A stretch of DNA of 64,000 bases from Azorinus chamasolen (GCA_963576725.1 OY755238.1:29531201-29595200); one strand, 5' to 3'; shown: positions 53,120-62,969, numbered from the stretch's first letter. The notes: generated by a model not told the origin, from the sequence alone. Made by a program: numbers and translations.

Positions 53120-53322
53120 CCTTTCCCTCATATAAACGTGATTTCACGCATTTGCAAACAGAGTAGTCCAAGATCAGACGGCTCCTATAGGAATTTAAAA
53201 GATCTGTTTCTTTACTTTCTAAAATGGCTACAATGTTCCACCTTTCATATTTCATTATAACAATTGTGTCCATAAATAGTCAGTAGGTATTGCAAATGTA
53301 ATAATCATGGAACAGCGAAAGG
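53120..53322 (+). mobile_element. Family A element, first subtype, right arm deleted
   Basis: TTAA 53116-53119, CCTTTCCCTCATATAAACG, GCAAACAGAGTAGTCCAAGA, apex ACGGCTCCTATAGGAATTTA where the right arm is lost, AAAATGGCTACAATGTTCC, end ACAGCGAAAGGG. Confidence 0.75.
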
Positions 53323-53332
53323 GATACCTGTA

Positions 53333-53391
53333 AGTTCTAACACACGATGATCATATCAGGCAGTTGCAATCATCGTATGTTAAAACTTATG
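53333..53391. repeat. Small inverted repeat
   Basis: AGTTCTAACACACGATGAT and ATCATCGTATGTTAAAACT with a 17-nt loop. The following 53.4-53.76 kb shows nothing recognisable. Confidence 0.6.
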
Positions 53392-53764
53392 AACCAAATA
53401 TGTAATGGGAGACAATGGCACAGTCCTTAGAACCAGTTCTGTAATAGGAGACTGTGACACGTACTGTAGAATCAGACCTGTATCATTCCATACGCAGATT
53501 GAGCCAAATATATGCCATTTGCAGAGAAATAATGATTGACACATTCCGTAAAACGTGTCTTAAAACATATTACCCCTGGCTCAGAATTACTATTTAATTT
53601 AGTGTTTATGATATTTGTTATTCGTTTTTCTTATTAATATTGTGCAACCTCGTGTTCACACCATTTATGTGATTACACCACAAATAACTGCTGACAGACT
53701 ATAACAATAAAGTCACATGATTCTAGACGTTAGTTTTTATGCACATATGGGCATGGTACTAGCG

Positions 53765-54215
53765 CATAAACCAGAGATCCAGATAAGATGAGTAAATTAA
53801 CCCTTCGCTTGCTGAATTTTAAAATACATTTCTCCTTCTTTACCCATGCTCTGTTGTATAATTACATATATCTTCACTGTGTATAAGTATTTCGCTGTGT
53901 AAACACTGCTGTGGAGTGCACTGGTTACACTATCAACTTGTAAATAGTGCAGACCCTGATGAGACAGCTCGTGCAGGAGCTGTCTCACCTGGGTCTTCAC
54001 TATTTACAGGTAGGTATATTGACGCGATTAGCAAGCGAAGGGTTAAAACATTTTAAGAACAACTACTGTATGTCTCACCCAAACCTTATACTGTGACTAC
54101 TCTTTAGAATCGTCTCGAAGAGACGAGTCTAAAGAATGGGTCATAGTATAGGGTTTGGTGGAGAAATGACGATTTTAGTATTTGGGTACGCATCCTTATC
54201 TGTAGTTCTGATAAA
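53765..54215. mobile_element. Family E hairpin interrupted by family F
   Basis: ATCCAGATAAGATGAGTAAA, break at TTAA (53797-53800 / 54043-54046), resumes AACATTTTAAGAAC, then core ACCCAAACCTTATACTGTGA with apex CGTCTCGAAGAGACG and outer GTACGCATCCTTATCTG. Confidence 0.88.
53801..54042 (-). mobile_element. Family F element nested in family E
   Basis: CCCTTCGCTTGCTGAATTTT and ATTAGCAAGCGAAGGG ends, TTAA on both sides. Core 53934-54007 with apex CAGCTCGTGCAGGAGCTG. Inverse orientation to the other F copies. Confidence 0.92.
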
Positions 54216-54429
54216 CGTATTTTATATAAGCATTCGAGTGACTGCACACCAGTGTACAGTTACTATATATCCCTTCCCCATACATTTCATTGTTACGTCA
54301 ACTAGACATATGATGGATCACTTAATCAATGACTTGAAACAACGATAGCTATTAATTGGAATTAATCGCAGAAACGTAACCTAGCAACGAACATAAACAA
54401 GCAATCATCTTATTTTCTTTATAACACTA

Positions 54430-54745
54430 TCATTACTTTAATCATCATCACCATAACCATCATCATTACCAACATCATCATTATCAACATCAGCATCATA
54501 ATCATAATCACCACCATCTTCACTATCATCATCAGCAGCAGCAGCAGCAGCATCAACATCATCATCCACATCCTCCTCCTCATCATCATCAACATCATCA
54601 ACCACATCATCATCGTTATCAACAGCATCATCATCATCATCATCATTATCAGCATCATCATCATCCGCATCATCATCCTCAACGGAATAACAATCAGCTG
54701 CTGCATTATCAGTATCATCAACATTATGACAATGATTATTATAAC
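54430..54745. repeat. Imperfect (ATC)n array
   Basis: CATCATCATC with ACC, AGC and TAT interruptions; the minus-strand poly-Met ORF is an artefact. Confidence 0.95.
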
Positions 54746-54896
54746 AAAAAAGATACTACTTCATATCAAAATATTTCGAAAAAATACAAAACATGGAACA
54801 GCAAATGTATTATAATAATAAGTACCTAATTATCTTTTATTTAAGGCAAATCCGTCTAGATCTGATTTTGGAACCAATCCATTTTGTATGTTCAGA

Positions 54897-55090
54897 AAAC
54901 AGTGCAAACTCTCATCAGAGGGCTGCTGATGCCTCTGGGTCCATGCTTATAAAACGTTTAGTTGAGTCTGAGTTCGTTCTCAAGTTTGAGAACTCAAATC
55001 TGACCAATCAAAAGCCTGAGAACGAAACTCAGACTCAACTAAAAGCTTTATAAGCATGGACCCTGATCTCAGTCTATCCTGTTTGTGTAT
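54897..55090. mobile_element. Family A core interrupted by family H
   Basis: AAACAGTGCAAACTCTCATC, AGAGGGCTGCTGATGCCTCTG, [H 54938-55062], CTGATCTCAGTCTATCCTGT. The H element lies in the right arm of the A palindrome. Confidence 0.8.
54938..55062. mobile_element. Family H element with 3-bp CTG target duplication
   Basis: GGTCCATGCTTATAAAACG ... TTTATAAGCATGGACC, CTG at 54935-54937 and 55063-55065. Hairpin stem GTTGAGTCTGAGTTCGTTCT; the DNA between the arms is reduced. Confidence 0.85.
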
Positions 55091-55174
55091 GTCCTTATTA
55101 AGAAACACTGGACACAAATGAGGCAAACAGTGACATATTAATCAGGAGCGTGTTTCAAATACGCAATCCTTTAA

Positions 55175-55507
55175 CCAATGAATATTCAGGTAAGAAATAA
55201 TGACATCATGAATATTAATTAGACTATACGTACATGTAACTGCAAATGGACACACGAACGTTTAGCCATGGCAGAAACCATAGAACCATATATATATTAG
55301 TATAAGCAAACAGAGCAGATCCTAATCCTCCTCTAGGAGCTGTCTGTATCCATGCTTATAAAACCTTTTAGTTGAGTCTGAGTTCGTTCTCAAGTGTTTG
55401 ATTGGTCAGACTTGAGCCTGTGGCTCAAATCTGACCAATCAAAAGCTTGAGAACAGATTTGTGACTACTCTTGTTTGCAAAGGCGTATAAAGGCGTATTA
55501 TGGAGTT
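55175..55507. mobile_element. Family A element interrupted by family H
   Basis: TTAA 55171-55174, CCAATGAATATTCAGGTAAG, TTAGCCATGGCAGAAACC, AAGCAAACAGAGCAGATCCT, CCTCTAGGAGCTGTCTG, [H 55347-55454], then TGACTACTCTTGTTTGCAAA and GCGTATTATGGAG. The end merges with the next E hairpin. Confidence 0.75.
55347..55454. mobile_element. Family H element, right end truncated
   Basis: TATCCATGCTTATAAAACC, AGTGTTTGATTGGTCAGAC, GGCTCAAATCTGACCAATCA, AAGCTTGAGAAC, then loss of the terminal arm. Confidence 0.7.
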
Positions 55508-55510
55508 TCT

Positions 55511-55610
55511 CCCATCACACCCTATGTTGCGACCACTCTTTAGAATCGTCTCTGTTAGATGATTCTAAAGAGTTGTCACAGCATAAGGTTCCGTGCAGGA
55601 ATAAAGGACT
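55511..55610. mobile_element. Family E hairpin
   Basis: TCTCCCATCACACCCTATGT, CGACCACTCTTTAGAATCGT, apex TCTGTTAGA, inverse arm with several mismatches. Confidence 0.8.
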
Positions 55611-56109
55611 ATTTTCGAAAACAAAATTAATTTCAAAATGCATAATTATCTTGCTTGAACGACTTGGTTAAAGTTCAATGAACTGCTGGTAATAATAAAA
55701 TGTAAAACTGGAAATGAGACCCATGATGATAGGACTGAAAATGAATGGTTCATGATATTAAGATAAATTACACACATGGGATATAAATTGTTTCATGTTG
55801 TCCATTTCAGTGTTATACATGATAATTGCACAAAACATCTGATGCCACGTGACTTTCATTTTAAACTGTCTCCCGTGTTATAAAATAGCTAAAGTGCAAT
55901 ATAACAGTAATATAATATATTATTTAGTCTTCCACTTTGGAAAATGGCAATATTATAAAAAATAATACTAACCACACTCTGAATTTGAATGTTTGAACTT
56001 ATGCTTTTATGAGGGAAATCTTTTTTTCATTAAATCTATGTTACACTCATTTTTATGTCTGACGTAACAAATGGATATCACTTAGAATTTATGAATATAT
56101 ATTTCCTTG
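55611..56109. other. No recognisable feature
   Basis: AT-rich; no feature supported. Confidence 0.4.
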
Positions 56110-56113
56110 TTAA

Positions 56114-56360
56114 CCCTTTCCCTGTTCTGTATTTATTCCAAATTTCAATACCTACTGAATATTCATTGACAAAATAGTTATAATAAATTTTGAAGATGGA
56201 ATATTGTACATGTAGCCAGTTCAGAAAATAAAGAAACACGTCTTTTAAATTCCATTAGCAACAAGCGCAGATCCTGATCAGACGGCTCCTATAGGAGTCG
56301 TCTGATATGTGTCTACCCTGTTTGCAAATTGATGAAAGGCATTTATATGAAGGAAAGAGT
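56114..56360 (+). mobile_element. Family A element, second subtype
   Basis: TTAA 56110-56113, CCCTTTCCCTGTTCTGTAT, TTTCAATACCTACTGAATAT, core with apex ACGGCTCCTATAGGAGTCGT, end TATATGAAGGAAAGAG (right TTAA mutated). Confidence 0.85.
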
Positions 56361-56494
56361 CCGACGATTCGGAATTAGAATGTGATTAAGAACTATTTGT
56401 CCAACATACTGTAGTTCCAAATGTATAAATACACAAGAAAATATACTCGATACTACGAACTATTACATACATGCATGAAGAATTGATGTGTTTT

Positions 56495-56660
56495 GTAGGC
56501 AGGTGGCTGCTTAATGCAAAGTGAAAGTCGTGAAGAACGCTCCTAGAAGAGCTTTCTGCATGACTTTCAGTAAGTTACCTTGCAGCAATCTGCCACCTGT
56601 GTTAAGGATCAATAACGGTACGTATTTGAGTGTTCGATTAATTGAGTGTTCACTTTATAT
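56495..56660. mobile_element. Family D2 element, left end missing
   Basis: GGCAGGTGGCTGCTTAATGC, apex AACGCTCCTAGAAGAGCTTT, GCAATCTGCCACCTG, GAGTGTTCGATTAATTGAG. Confidence 0.7.
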
Positions 56661-56719
56661 GAATAAATGTATTCATGGCATGTCGCATTCTTTTGATTGA
56701 CTGTCAGTCACTGCTTCTT

Positions 56720-56935
56720 CAACCCTTTCCCTGTTTAATATCCATGTAAGTAATAATGACATCAGTAATATCTATTACATAGACTAGTAAATTTGTATAA
56801 TAGCATATGAACAAGGGATAATTTTTCTCAGGAAGAAACTGTAGAATCAGAGTTTTATCCTTGCCGTCTGATCTGGGTCTACTCTGTTTGCAAAGGCGTT
56901 AAAAGGGAGTATATATGAGGGAGAGGATTATCCGC
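56720..56935. mobile_element. Family A element with left arm deleted
   Basis: CAACCCTTTCCCTGTTTAAT, CTCAGGAAGAAACTGTAGAA, then directly CCGTCTGATCTGGGTCTACT and TGTTTGCAAAGGCG, end GAGGGAGAGGATTA. Confidence 0.7.
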
Positions 56936-57136
56936 TGAGATTTGTTTGAGCAGATATAAATGCCTGTTTATATTCTATAGTTAGAGTGATGACGTTTGCA
57001 CTAACATGAACGTATTAGTGTACGATTACATGTATGAATACATTACAACATGACAGGTGCTCTACCGTAAAGATAGCAATGATATTACGGTAATGTTTGA
57101 CCACTTTTCACTATTGCAATATTTATGGCTAGTTAC
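56936..57136. other. No recognisable feature
   Basis: Contains a short hairpin-like ACCGTAAAGATAGC..ATTACGGTAATG region; not assigned. Confidence 0.3.
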
Positions 57137-57140
57137 TTAA

Positions 57141-57352
57141 CGATTTTCTCCATGAATATCCATGTAAGATATAATGACGTAATGTCATAATAGCATATGG
57201 ACACAGAAAGGTTTTTGGCCATGGCAGAAACTGTAGAATCATATTTATATGATACCATAAGCAAACAGAGCAGACCCTGATCAGACGGTTCCTATAGGAA
57301 CAGTCTGATCTGGGTCTTCTTTGTTTGCATATGCCTATTTATGGAGTAAATG
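57141..57352. mobile_element. Family A element, full length
   Basis: TTAA at 57137-57140 and 57353-57356. CGATTTTCTCCATGAATATC, GGCCATGGCAGAAACTGTAG, core 57259-57329 with apex ACGGTTCCTATAGGAACAGT, end TTATGGAGTAAATGG. Confidence 0.9.
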
Positions 57353-57470
57353 GTTAATGGTTCTTTACATCACCTGATACTGAACATAAAGCCTAAAACT
57401 AAAACATTGACTTATTATATTCATTTCTTACATCCGATCCGCACAAGCTTTACAAAAACTATTGACAGAT

Positions 57471-57621
57471 ATTCAAACAGCTTGGATTCTGATGAGAGAA
57501 CGAGCTACTCTGCGAATGATCTGGATCCAAGCAATTTATAAATGCTGCTCAGACCGCGTAGCTTTATAAGCATTATCAGGTAGAAATAGGAAACGAAAGA
57601 CAAATCTGAATATAAGAAGGG
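57471..57621. mobile_element. Family B element, 3' part
   Basis: TCAAACAGCTTGGATTCTGA, GAACGAGCTACTCTG, CTGGATCCAAGCAATTT, end ATAAGAAGGG-TTAA (57622-57625). Confidence 0.7.
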
Positions 57622-57717
57622 TTAACACGTGAATGGTATACACGTGAATTGGGTTTTCACATGTTAAATCATGTTGCTAGTCTTGAGCATATAAACTTTC
57701 AGCACGTCGATGATTAA

Positions 57718-57957
57718 CCATTTCCTTCATATAAATGCATTTTCACGCATTTGCGAACATAGCAGACCAAGATCAGACGGTTCCTGTAGGAGCCCTCTGA
57801 TCAGGGTCTGCTCTGTTTGCTTTTGATATAATATAAATCTGAATTTAGAGTTTTTGTCATAGAAAAAAAACTCCTTGAAAATTTTACATTATAAAATACA
57901 GCTGTTAAATATTCACGATGTCCTAATTCTATACATAAATATTGAACAGGGAAAGGG
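57718..57957 (+). mobile_element. Family A element, first subtype, full length
   Basis: TTAA at 57714-57717 and 57958-57961. CCATTTCCTTCATATAAATG, TTTTCACGCATTTGCGAACA, core 57751-57823 with apex CGGTTCCTGTAGGAGCC, GCTTTTGATATAATATAAA, end GAACAGGGAAAGGG. Confidence 0.9.
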
Positions 57958-57963
57958 TTAAGC

Positions 57964-58020
57964 AAACTGTGTGGAAACACGCGAGATTATCGGCGTCTCA
58001 TCAGTATCGAAGCTTGGTGT
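57964..58020. mobile_element. Family B fragment
   Basis: AGCAAACTGTGTGGAAACAC, then ATCGGCGTCTCATCAGTATC-GAAGCTTGG; one arm is mostly lost. Confidence 0.4.
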
Positions 58021-58024
58021 TGAC

Positions 58025-58219
58025 GCCTCTATAAATGTATGTCATTTTGAAACCATTGTGATAAATAGAGCATTTGCTCCATAGGAGCAATGGCTCAATT
58101 TATTACAATGGTTTCAAAAGTACACAATTCTTAACGTTTCACTTTCTGAAGTAAATACTCCTTGTTTCGGTAGCTTTATTCAAAGAGGTTGGGTCTAAAA
58201 GTAGTCATGGGGGGATGGG
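58025..58219 (-). mobile_element. Family C element
   Basis: GTTGACGCCTCTATAAATG, core 58059-58116 with GAAACCATTGTGATAAATAG and apex TTTGCTCCATAGGAGCAA, AGGTTGGGTCTAAAAGTAG, end GGGGGGATGGG-TTAA (58220-58223). Confidence 0.8.
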
Positions 58220-58223
58220 TTAA

Positions 58224-58446
58224 CTCTTTACCTTATGAACATACATGTAGGACAAATAACATCGTGAATATTAATGATTAATCCTAATAGCAATAAACAC
58301 AGGATGTTTTAGCTATGGAAGAAACTGTAAAATCAGATATCTAACATGTAGTAAGCAAACACATCAGACTCTGATCAGATGGAATTGTCTAACATGGGTC
58401 TACCAGGTTGGCATAGGCATTACAAGGCGTCCTATGATGTAAGGTT
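58224..58446. mobile_element. Family A element abutting family C at a shared TTAA
   Basis: CTCTTTACCTTATGAACATA starts directly after TTAA 58220-58223; TTAGCTATGGAAGAAACTG, AAGCAAACACATCAGACTCT, decayed apex, CCTATGATGTAAGGT, TTAA 58447-58450. Confidence 0.7.
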
Positions 58447-58547
58447 TTAACATAGGATTTTAACAACATTCTCTCTGCATATTATGAATAATGCTAATGG
58501 ATTTGTAAATGTTTTAGTAACGCAATACATAGATATGAATTTGAATA

Positions 58548-58745
58548 CAGTAGAACGTTCTTAAAGTGAGCATACAAGGAATAAATAAAAAGGTCGATAC
58601 AAAACAGGTGGATGCTTAATGAAGGACAAAAGGAATGCAGAAATCTCCTGTAGGAGCTATCTGCATAACTTCCGCCCTGCGTTTATCACTGCCTCAAACC
58701 CCACATATTATATCTAATTTCAATGGTCGGTGTATACGGGTACAT
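58548..58745. mobile_element. Family D1 element, degraded
   Basis: TA-CAGTAGAACGTTCTTAAAG; AGGTGGATGCTTAATGAAGG, apex AATCTCCTGTAGGAGCTAT, CCGCCCTGCGTTTATCACT. Confidence 0.65.
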
Positions 58746-58840
58746 GCAATAGTGTAGATGCATGGAACATACCATATTCTAAAACGTCATTGTCGCTTCA
58801 GATGTAATGCAAATAGTATGGCTTATTGATTACATTGATA

Positions 58841-59050
58841 CAGCAGAGCCCCTCTAATGCGACCACTTAATGAATAATATGGGTGTCTTTATATTAAGCA
58901 GGTGGTTGCTTAATGCAGGACAAACGTAATGCAGAAAGCTCCTCTAGGAGCTTTTTTTGCATTACTTTTGCCCTGCATTAATTTACCACCTGCCTCTACC
59001 ACCCATAATTATACCTCTTTTAGGTGGTAGCTTTAAGAGGGGGTTTACTG
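58841..59050. mobile_element. Family D1 element, full length
   Basis: TA-CAGCAGAGCCCCTCTAATG and AGAGGGGGTTTACTG-TA (TA 58839-58840, 59051-59052). Core with apex AAGCTCCTCTAGGAGCTTT and GCCCTGCATTAATTTACC. Confidence 0.88.
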
Positions 59051-59215
59051 TATGTTCATTCTATATTTGCAGAGCATAATTGATACGTTCTGGAAGTGTG
59101 CCTGAATTAGTTAATAGTGTTTAACTACTTGTTCTAAGGATGACATGAGACAAAAACTCGGCACATATCAATTTGTCATTTTATGAATTAATTATTTTCA
59201 AGGTACTCAAATCCA

Positions 59216-59410
59216 TTACCTCATAAACGCTTGACCCGTTGTTAAAAATAATGTCTGCTTTAATTTGAAATCGATTAAGCATTTGATAAAATATTGACAA
59301 AGTGTCAAACAGCTTGCAGCCTGACCGGACGCCGAGTTACTCGATTTCTAATCTAGATTCCAGCTGTTTGCATTGGAAGACAGGTCGCCGATAGATGGAC
59401 AAGAGTAAAC
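59216..59410. mobile_element. Family B element, second subtype, degraded
   Basis: AATTTGAAATCGATTAAGCA flank as at 23.76 kb, CAAACAGCTTGCAGCCTGAC, apex GCCGAGTTACTCG, TTCCAGCTGTTTGC, GACAAGAGTAAAC. Confidence 0.6.
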
Positions 59411-59454
59411 CTTATTTATATCGATAAAAGGGCACAACTTTAACCAATGCCTGT

Positions 59455-59636
59455 TGAAACATAAACGCATCGATATGTATTAGCTGTTGTGTTTTTTACA
59501 ATATAATATGGACACGAGAACTTTGTTTGCCATAGTAGTGTAGAATCATATCATACACATGTACTTGCAAGTTTGAAAGCCAAGCAAACAGAGTATTGTT
59601 AGACGGGTCCTACATTAGCATCTATGGAGTAAAAAG
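59455..59636. mobile_element. Family A element, core mostly lost
   Basis: TTTGCCATAGTAGTGTAGAA, AAGCAAACAGAGTATTGTTA, GACGGGTCCTAC, TATGGAGTAAAAAGGATTA. Confidence 0.55.
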
Positions 59637-59826
59637 GATTACTTCATTCCCTCCTAGACTGTTTTTAGACCCAACTTCTTTAAATCAATCTACTGAAAAG
59701 GAGCATTTGCTAGAAAAAAGACGTTTAGTATTGTGTAGGTTTTAGACCAATGTGGTAAACTGACCATTTGCTAGTATGTAGAAATTTCTTTAATTTATCA
59801 CAATGGGTTCAGAAAAGGAGCTTTAA

Positions 59827-60046
59827 CCCTTTCGTCGCCAAATTTCTAATTGTCGTCTGCAATTTAATTTTCTTAAATCATTCGGTACAGTAAGGAAATG
59901 AGATAAACAAATGCAAATTTCAAAGGAATAAAGCACAGATAATTATAGAAATAGAGATTGGGAAAAAAAGTGAAATCCCTCATCAGTTTGAACTGGGACT
60001 GCACTATTTGTGGTGGTGCATTTATGCGACATTGGTGGCATAAGGG
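59827..60046 (+). mobile_element. Family G element nested in family C
   Basis: CCCTTTCGTCGCCAAATTTC, AAGGAAATGAGATAAACAAA, GTGAAATCCCTCATCAGTTT with much of the stem lost, end ATTGGTGGCATAAGGG-TTAA (60047-60050). Confidence 0.9.
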
Positions 60047-60050
60047 TTAA

Positions 60051-60299
60051 CTCTTCGCTTGCTATTCACGTCAATATACGTACCTGTAAATAGTGAAGAC
60101 CCAGATGAGACGGCTCCTGCAGGAGCTGTCTCATCTGGGTCTGCACTATTTACAAGTTGATTGTGCAACCAGTGCACTCCACAGCAGTGATTGCACAGCG
60201 AACTATTTGTACACAGTGAAGATATACAATGTATGTAATTATACAACAGAACATGGGTAAAGAAATAGAAATGTATTTTAAAATTCAGCAAGCGAAGGG
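60051..60299 (+). mobile_element. Family F element nested in family C, sharing TTAA with G
   Basis: CTCTTCGCTTGCTATTCACG starts directly after TTAA 60047-60050; the palindrome has apex CGGCTCCTGCAGGAGCTG; GTGCAACCAGTGCACTCCAC; end AGCAAGCGAAGGG-TTAA (60300-60303). Confidence 0.92.
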
Positions 60300-60534
60300 T
60301 TAAAGAGGAATCAAAAGGCATCCGCAGGAGGAAATGGTCAAAAACTTTACAAGCTCACACAACGCTGTATTGCTATACTTACCAAAGAGAGTGTATGCAT
60401 TGTTTTCTTATTTTAATACAAGATTATGTAAGTTTGTTAATTCGAAACATGCTTTGTTTTATTTAGACCGAAGTCTAACGCAAAATGTGTAGTATCTTGA
60501 ATACTGATTTCAATCAAATTCTGTAAGCTTGTAA

Positions 60535-60764
60535 GTCGTTTCCATGTTCTATATTTATTCCAAATTTCAATACCTACTGAATATTCAAAGGAAAATTGTT
60601 CTAATGACATAAGAAAGGTGGAAAATTGAAGCCGTTTTAGAAACTAAAGATACAATAGCAAGCAGAGGAGACCATGATCAGATCTTGTTCCTACAGGAGT
60701 AGCCTTATCTGGGTCTAGTCTGTTTGCAAATGCATGAAAATGTGTTTATAATATGAAGGAAAGA
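60535..60764 (+). mobile_element. Family A element, second subtype
   Basis: GTCGTTTCCATGTTCTATAT, TTTCAATACCTACTGAATAT, GCAAGCAGAGGAGACCATGA, apex TTGTTCCTACAGGAGTAG, CTGGGTCTAGTCTGTTTGC, end ATGAAGGAAAGAA-TTAA (60765-60768). Confidence 0.8.
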
Positions 60765-60846
60765 ATTAAAACAAATCAATTCCCACCATCTGTATATCGT
60801 GACAATAAACATGTTTTCCTTCATATAAGAACAAACAAACCTTTAA

Positions 60847-61079
60847 CACTTTGCTGTATAAATACGCTTGTCTATGCCTTTGCAAACAGAGTAGACCCTG
60901 ATCAGAACGTTCCTATGGGATCTGCTATGTTTGCTTATGGAATAATATACATCCAATTTCTCAATTTCTGCCAGGGTTAAAACTTTCCTCGTTCTTATGT
61001 TATAAGAAGTAACATGCTAATCAATATCCATACATGCCTTAATTATTTCATAAATACGTGTATTCATGGAGTAAAGGAT
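60847..61079. mobile_element. Family A element
   Basis: TTAA 60843-60846, CACTTTGCTGTATAAATACG, GCCTTTGCAAACAGAGTAGA, apex AACGTTCCTATGGGATCTGC with part of the right arm lost, TTTCTGCCAGGGTTAAAACT, end CATGGAGTAAAGGATTGA. Confidence 0.8.
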
Positions 61080-61244
61080 TGACCAACAAATACAACCATT
61101 GTGCCCGTTCCCATTGAGTGTCTTGTTAGTTCACCATATAGAATCGTCTACATGTACCCTTAAGCTAGTGTATAAGTAAATCTGGCCCCTCCATTGTATG
61201 AATATTTAACGAAACATTACATCCTAACGAAGACAATAATTTTA

Positions 61245-61350
61245 TAACAAACAGTGCATACCCGGATTAAAGACCTCCATCGGGAGTCTTTTTATCTGGG
61301 TCAACACTTTTTGCAATATCGTGTATGCCAAAATGGGGCACTTTAAGGGT
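61245..61350. mobile_element. Family A-like core
   Basis: ACAAACAGTGCATACCCGGA, apex AGACCTCCATCGGGAGTCTT, CTGGGTCAACACTTTTTGC, ending GGGGCACTTTAAGGGTTA. Confidence 0.6.
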
Positions 61351-61563
61351 TATAATTAGATATTAGATAACTTGTGTCACACATTTCCATGTAGAAGTAT
61401 GTTGAACTCAAATACAAGGTGCTTTGAACAAGTATGGCGTTTCACATTTTAATTACATTTCCTCGATATTGATCTGAAATAGTTTATATAAACCCTCACC
61501 GTGCTGAAAACATATGCCTGCTGAAACTCTGGTTGCTACATTTTTATCTATTTTTTAATTCCT
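61351..61563. other. No recognisable feature
   Basis: AT-rich; no feature supported. Confidence 0.3.
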
Positions 61564-61567
61564 TTAA

Positions 61568-61809
61568 CCCTTCGCTTGCTATTCACGTCAATATACGTGC
61601 CTGTAAATAGTGAAGACCCAGATGAGACAGCTCCTGCAGGAGCTGTCTCATCAGGGTCTGCACTATTTACAAATTGATTGTGCAACCAGTGCACTCCACA
61701 GCAGTGATTGCACAGTGAAATACGTGTACACAGTACAGATATATGTAATTAGACGACAGGGCATGGGTAACGAAGGAGAAATGTATTTTAAAATTCAGCA
61801 ATTGAAGTG
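61568..61809 (+). mobile_element. Family F element, full length
   Basis: TTAA at 61564-61567 and 61810-61813. CCCTTCGCTTGCTATTCACG; perfect palindrome with apex CAGCTCCTGCAGGAGCTG; GTGCAACCAGTGCACTCCAC; end TTCAGCAATTGAAGTG. Confidence 0.9.
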
Positions 61810-61840
61810 TTAAGCCTTTTAGAAAACTGACTATGTGATA

Positions 61841-61907
61841 AACATCGTGGACCCTGATGAGACGTTCGATTACTCGTCGTCTCATCAGGATTCAAGCTGG
61901 TTACAGA
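61841..61907. mobile_element. Family B core
   Basis: TCGTGGACCCTGATGAGACG, apex TTCGATTACTCGTCG, CATCAGGATTCAAGCTGGTT. The stem mixes A-like GGACCCTG with B-like GATGAGACG. Confidence 0.65.
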
Positions 61908-62158
61908 TACGACTCTGGTCGACTTTAGCTGGTGTATCGTTAATCGTTCTACTCTTAAAGACACTGTTTAAGTCTAGTCAATGCTGAGTACATTTCAATG
62001 TGAATACTACACTTAGGTTGAAATATGAACAATAAATCGACGACTGTTCAGGGTAGCACAAAGAGTGAGAGTGTTTATTGTATTTTTTTTCCATTACATG
62101 CATCGAGAATCAATTACACTTTTCTTGCTATTGACCTCGTGTATATTCAAGTAAAAAT

Positions 62159-62236
62159 CGAGGGCTTGGTGCAAAACTATTCTAACTCCTTCACAAAGTG
62201 AAGGAGTTAGAATAGTTTTGCACCAAGCCCTCGAAA
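62159..62236. repeat. Family I hairpin, perfect
   Basis: TCGAGGGCTTGGTGCAAAAC to GTTTTGCACCAAGCCCTCGA, apex CTCCTTCACAAAGTGAAGGAG, apparently no mismatch over about 36-bp arms. Copy 1 is at 2215-2289. Confidence 0.92.
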
Positions 62237-62249
62237 TGACGTCAGGAAT

Positions 62250-62400
62250 GTTTACTAGCTGGACTACTAATGACTGGGATGAACACAGGATGTATGGCCA
62301 TGACAGAAGAATTATAGTATCAAGTGAATCTTACCAAATACGCAAACAGAGCAGACCTTGTTCTAATGGTTGCTATTCTGTTTGCAAATGTGGTAACAGA
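62250..62400. mobile_element. Family A element, core reduced
   Basis: GGATGTATGGCCATGACAGA, TACGCAAACAGAGCAGACCT, then TTGCTATTCTGTTTGCAAAT. Confidence 0.55.
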
Positions 62401-62414
62401 CAAAGATAGAGATA

Positions 62415-62585
62415 CAGTAAAGCTTCTCTAAACCGTACGTTAAATTTAGTATAAATATCGGTTTTGAAACAGGTACAGTAACAGCTTAATGCAGTGTGGA
62501 ATTCACCCTGAATTAAACGGGGCCATCTAGCTAAAAGTATCAAAATTCTTCTCAACTGGAATTCCGGTTTAGAGAGGGTTTAATG
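62415..62585. mobile_element. Family D2 element, core reduced
   Basis: TA-CAGTAAAGCTTCTCTAAACC and CCGGTTTAGAGAGGGTTTAATG; the core has lost its apex (GCTTAATGCAGTGTGGAATT-CACCCTGAATTAAAC). Confidence 0.7.
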
Positions 62586-62735
62586 TAGAATGTCCTCTGA
62601 CCTGGTCTACCCTGTCTTTACATGCTTGTGAATTCGCTTCCCGCATTCAACGGATTGAGATGCACCATGTTCATAGATATGGTCAAATTATATCGCTGAG
62701 GGTTTTTGACAAAAATCGCGTTCCACGTAAATCTG

Positions 62736-62950
62736 AGGTTCGGATAAGGTGCGTAAATTAAAACAGTTTAAAGATAAGCGCGCGTACTCAAATACTAAAG
62801 TCATCATTTCTCCACCAAACCATATGTTGTGACCACTCTTTAGAATCGATTCGCAGGGACGATTCTAAAGAGTGGTCACAACATAGGGGTTGGTTGAGTA
62901 GTGGCGATTTTAGTATTTGGGTACACACCTTTATCTGTTGCTCGGAGTCT
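62736..62950. mobile_element. Family E hairpin, near perfect
   Basis: GGTTCGGATAAGGTGCGTAA, CATTTCTCCACCAAACCATA, GTGACCACTCTTTAGAATCG, apex ATTCGCAGGGACGAT, inverse arm, then GTATTTGGGTACACACCTTT. Confidence 0.9.
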
Positions 62951-62969
62951 TGTATTGCTAAATGAAATA

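Larger units (their letters stand above)
59641..60340 (+). mobile_element. Family C element interrupted by G and F in tandem
   Basis: TTCATTCCCTCCTAGACTG, AAAGGAGCATTTGCTAG, GACCAATGTGGTAAACTGAC, TTATCACAATGGGTTCAG, then TTAA 59823-59826. After the two insertions it resumes AGAGGAATCAAAAGGCATCC-GCAGGAGGAAATGG. Three TTAA sites bracket two elements. Confidence 0.88.
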
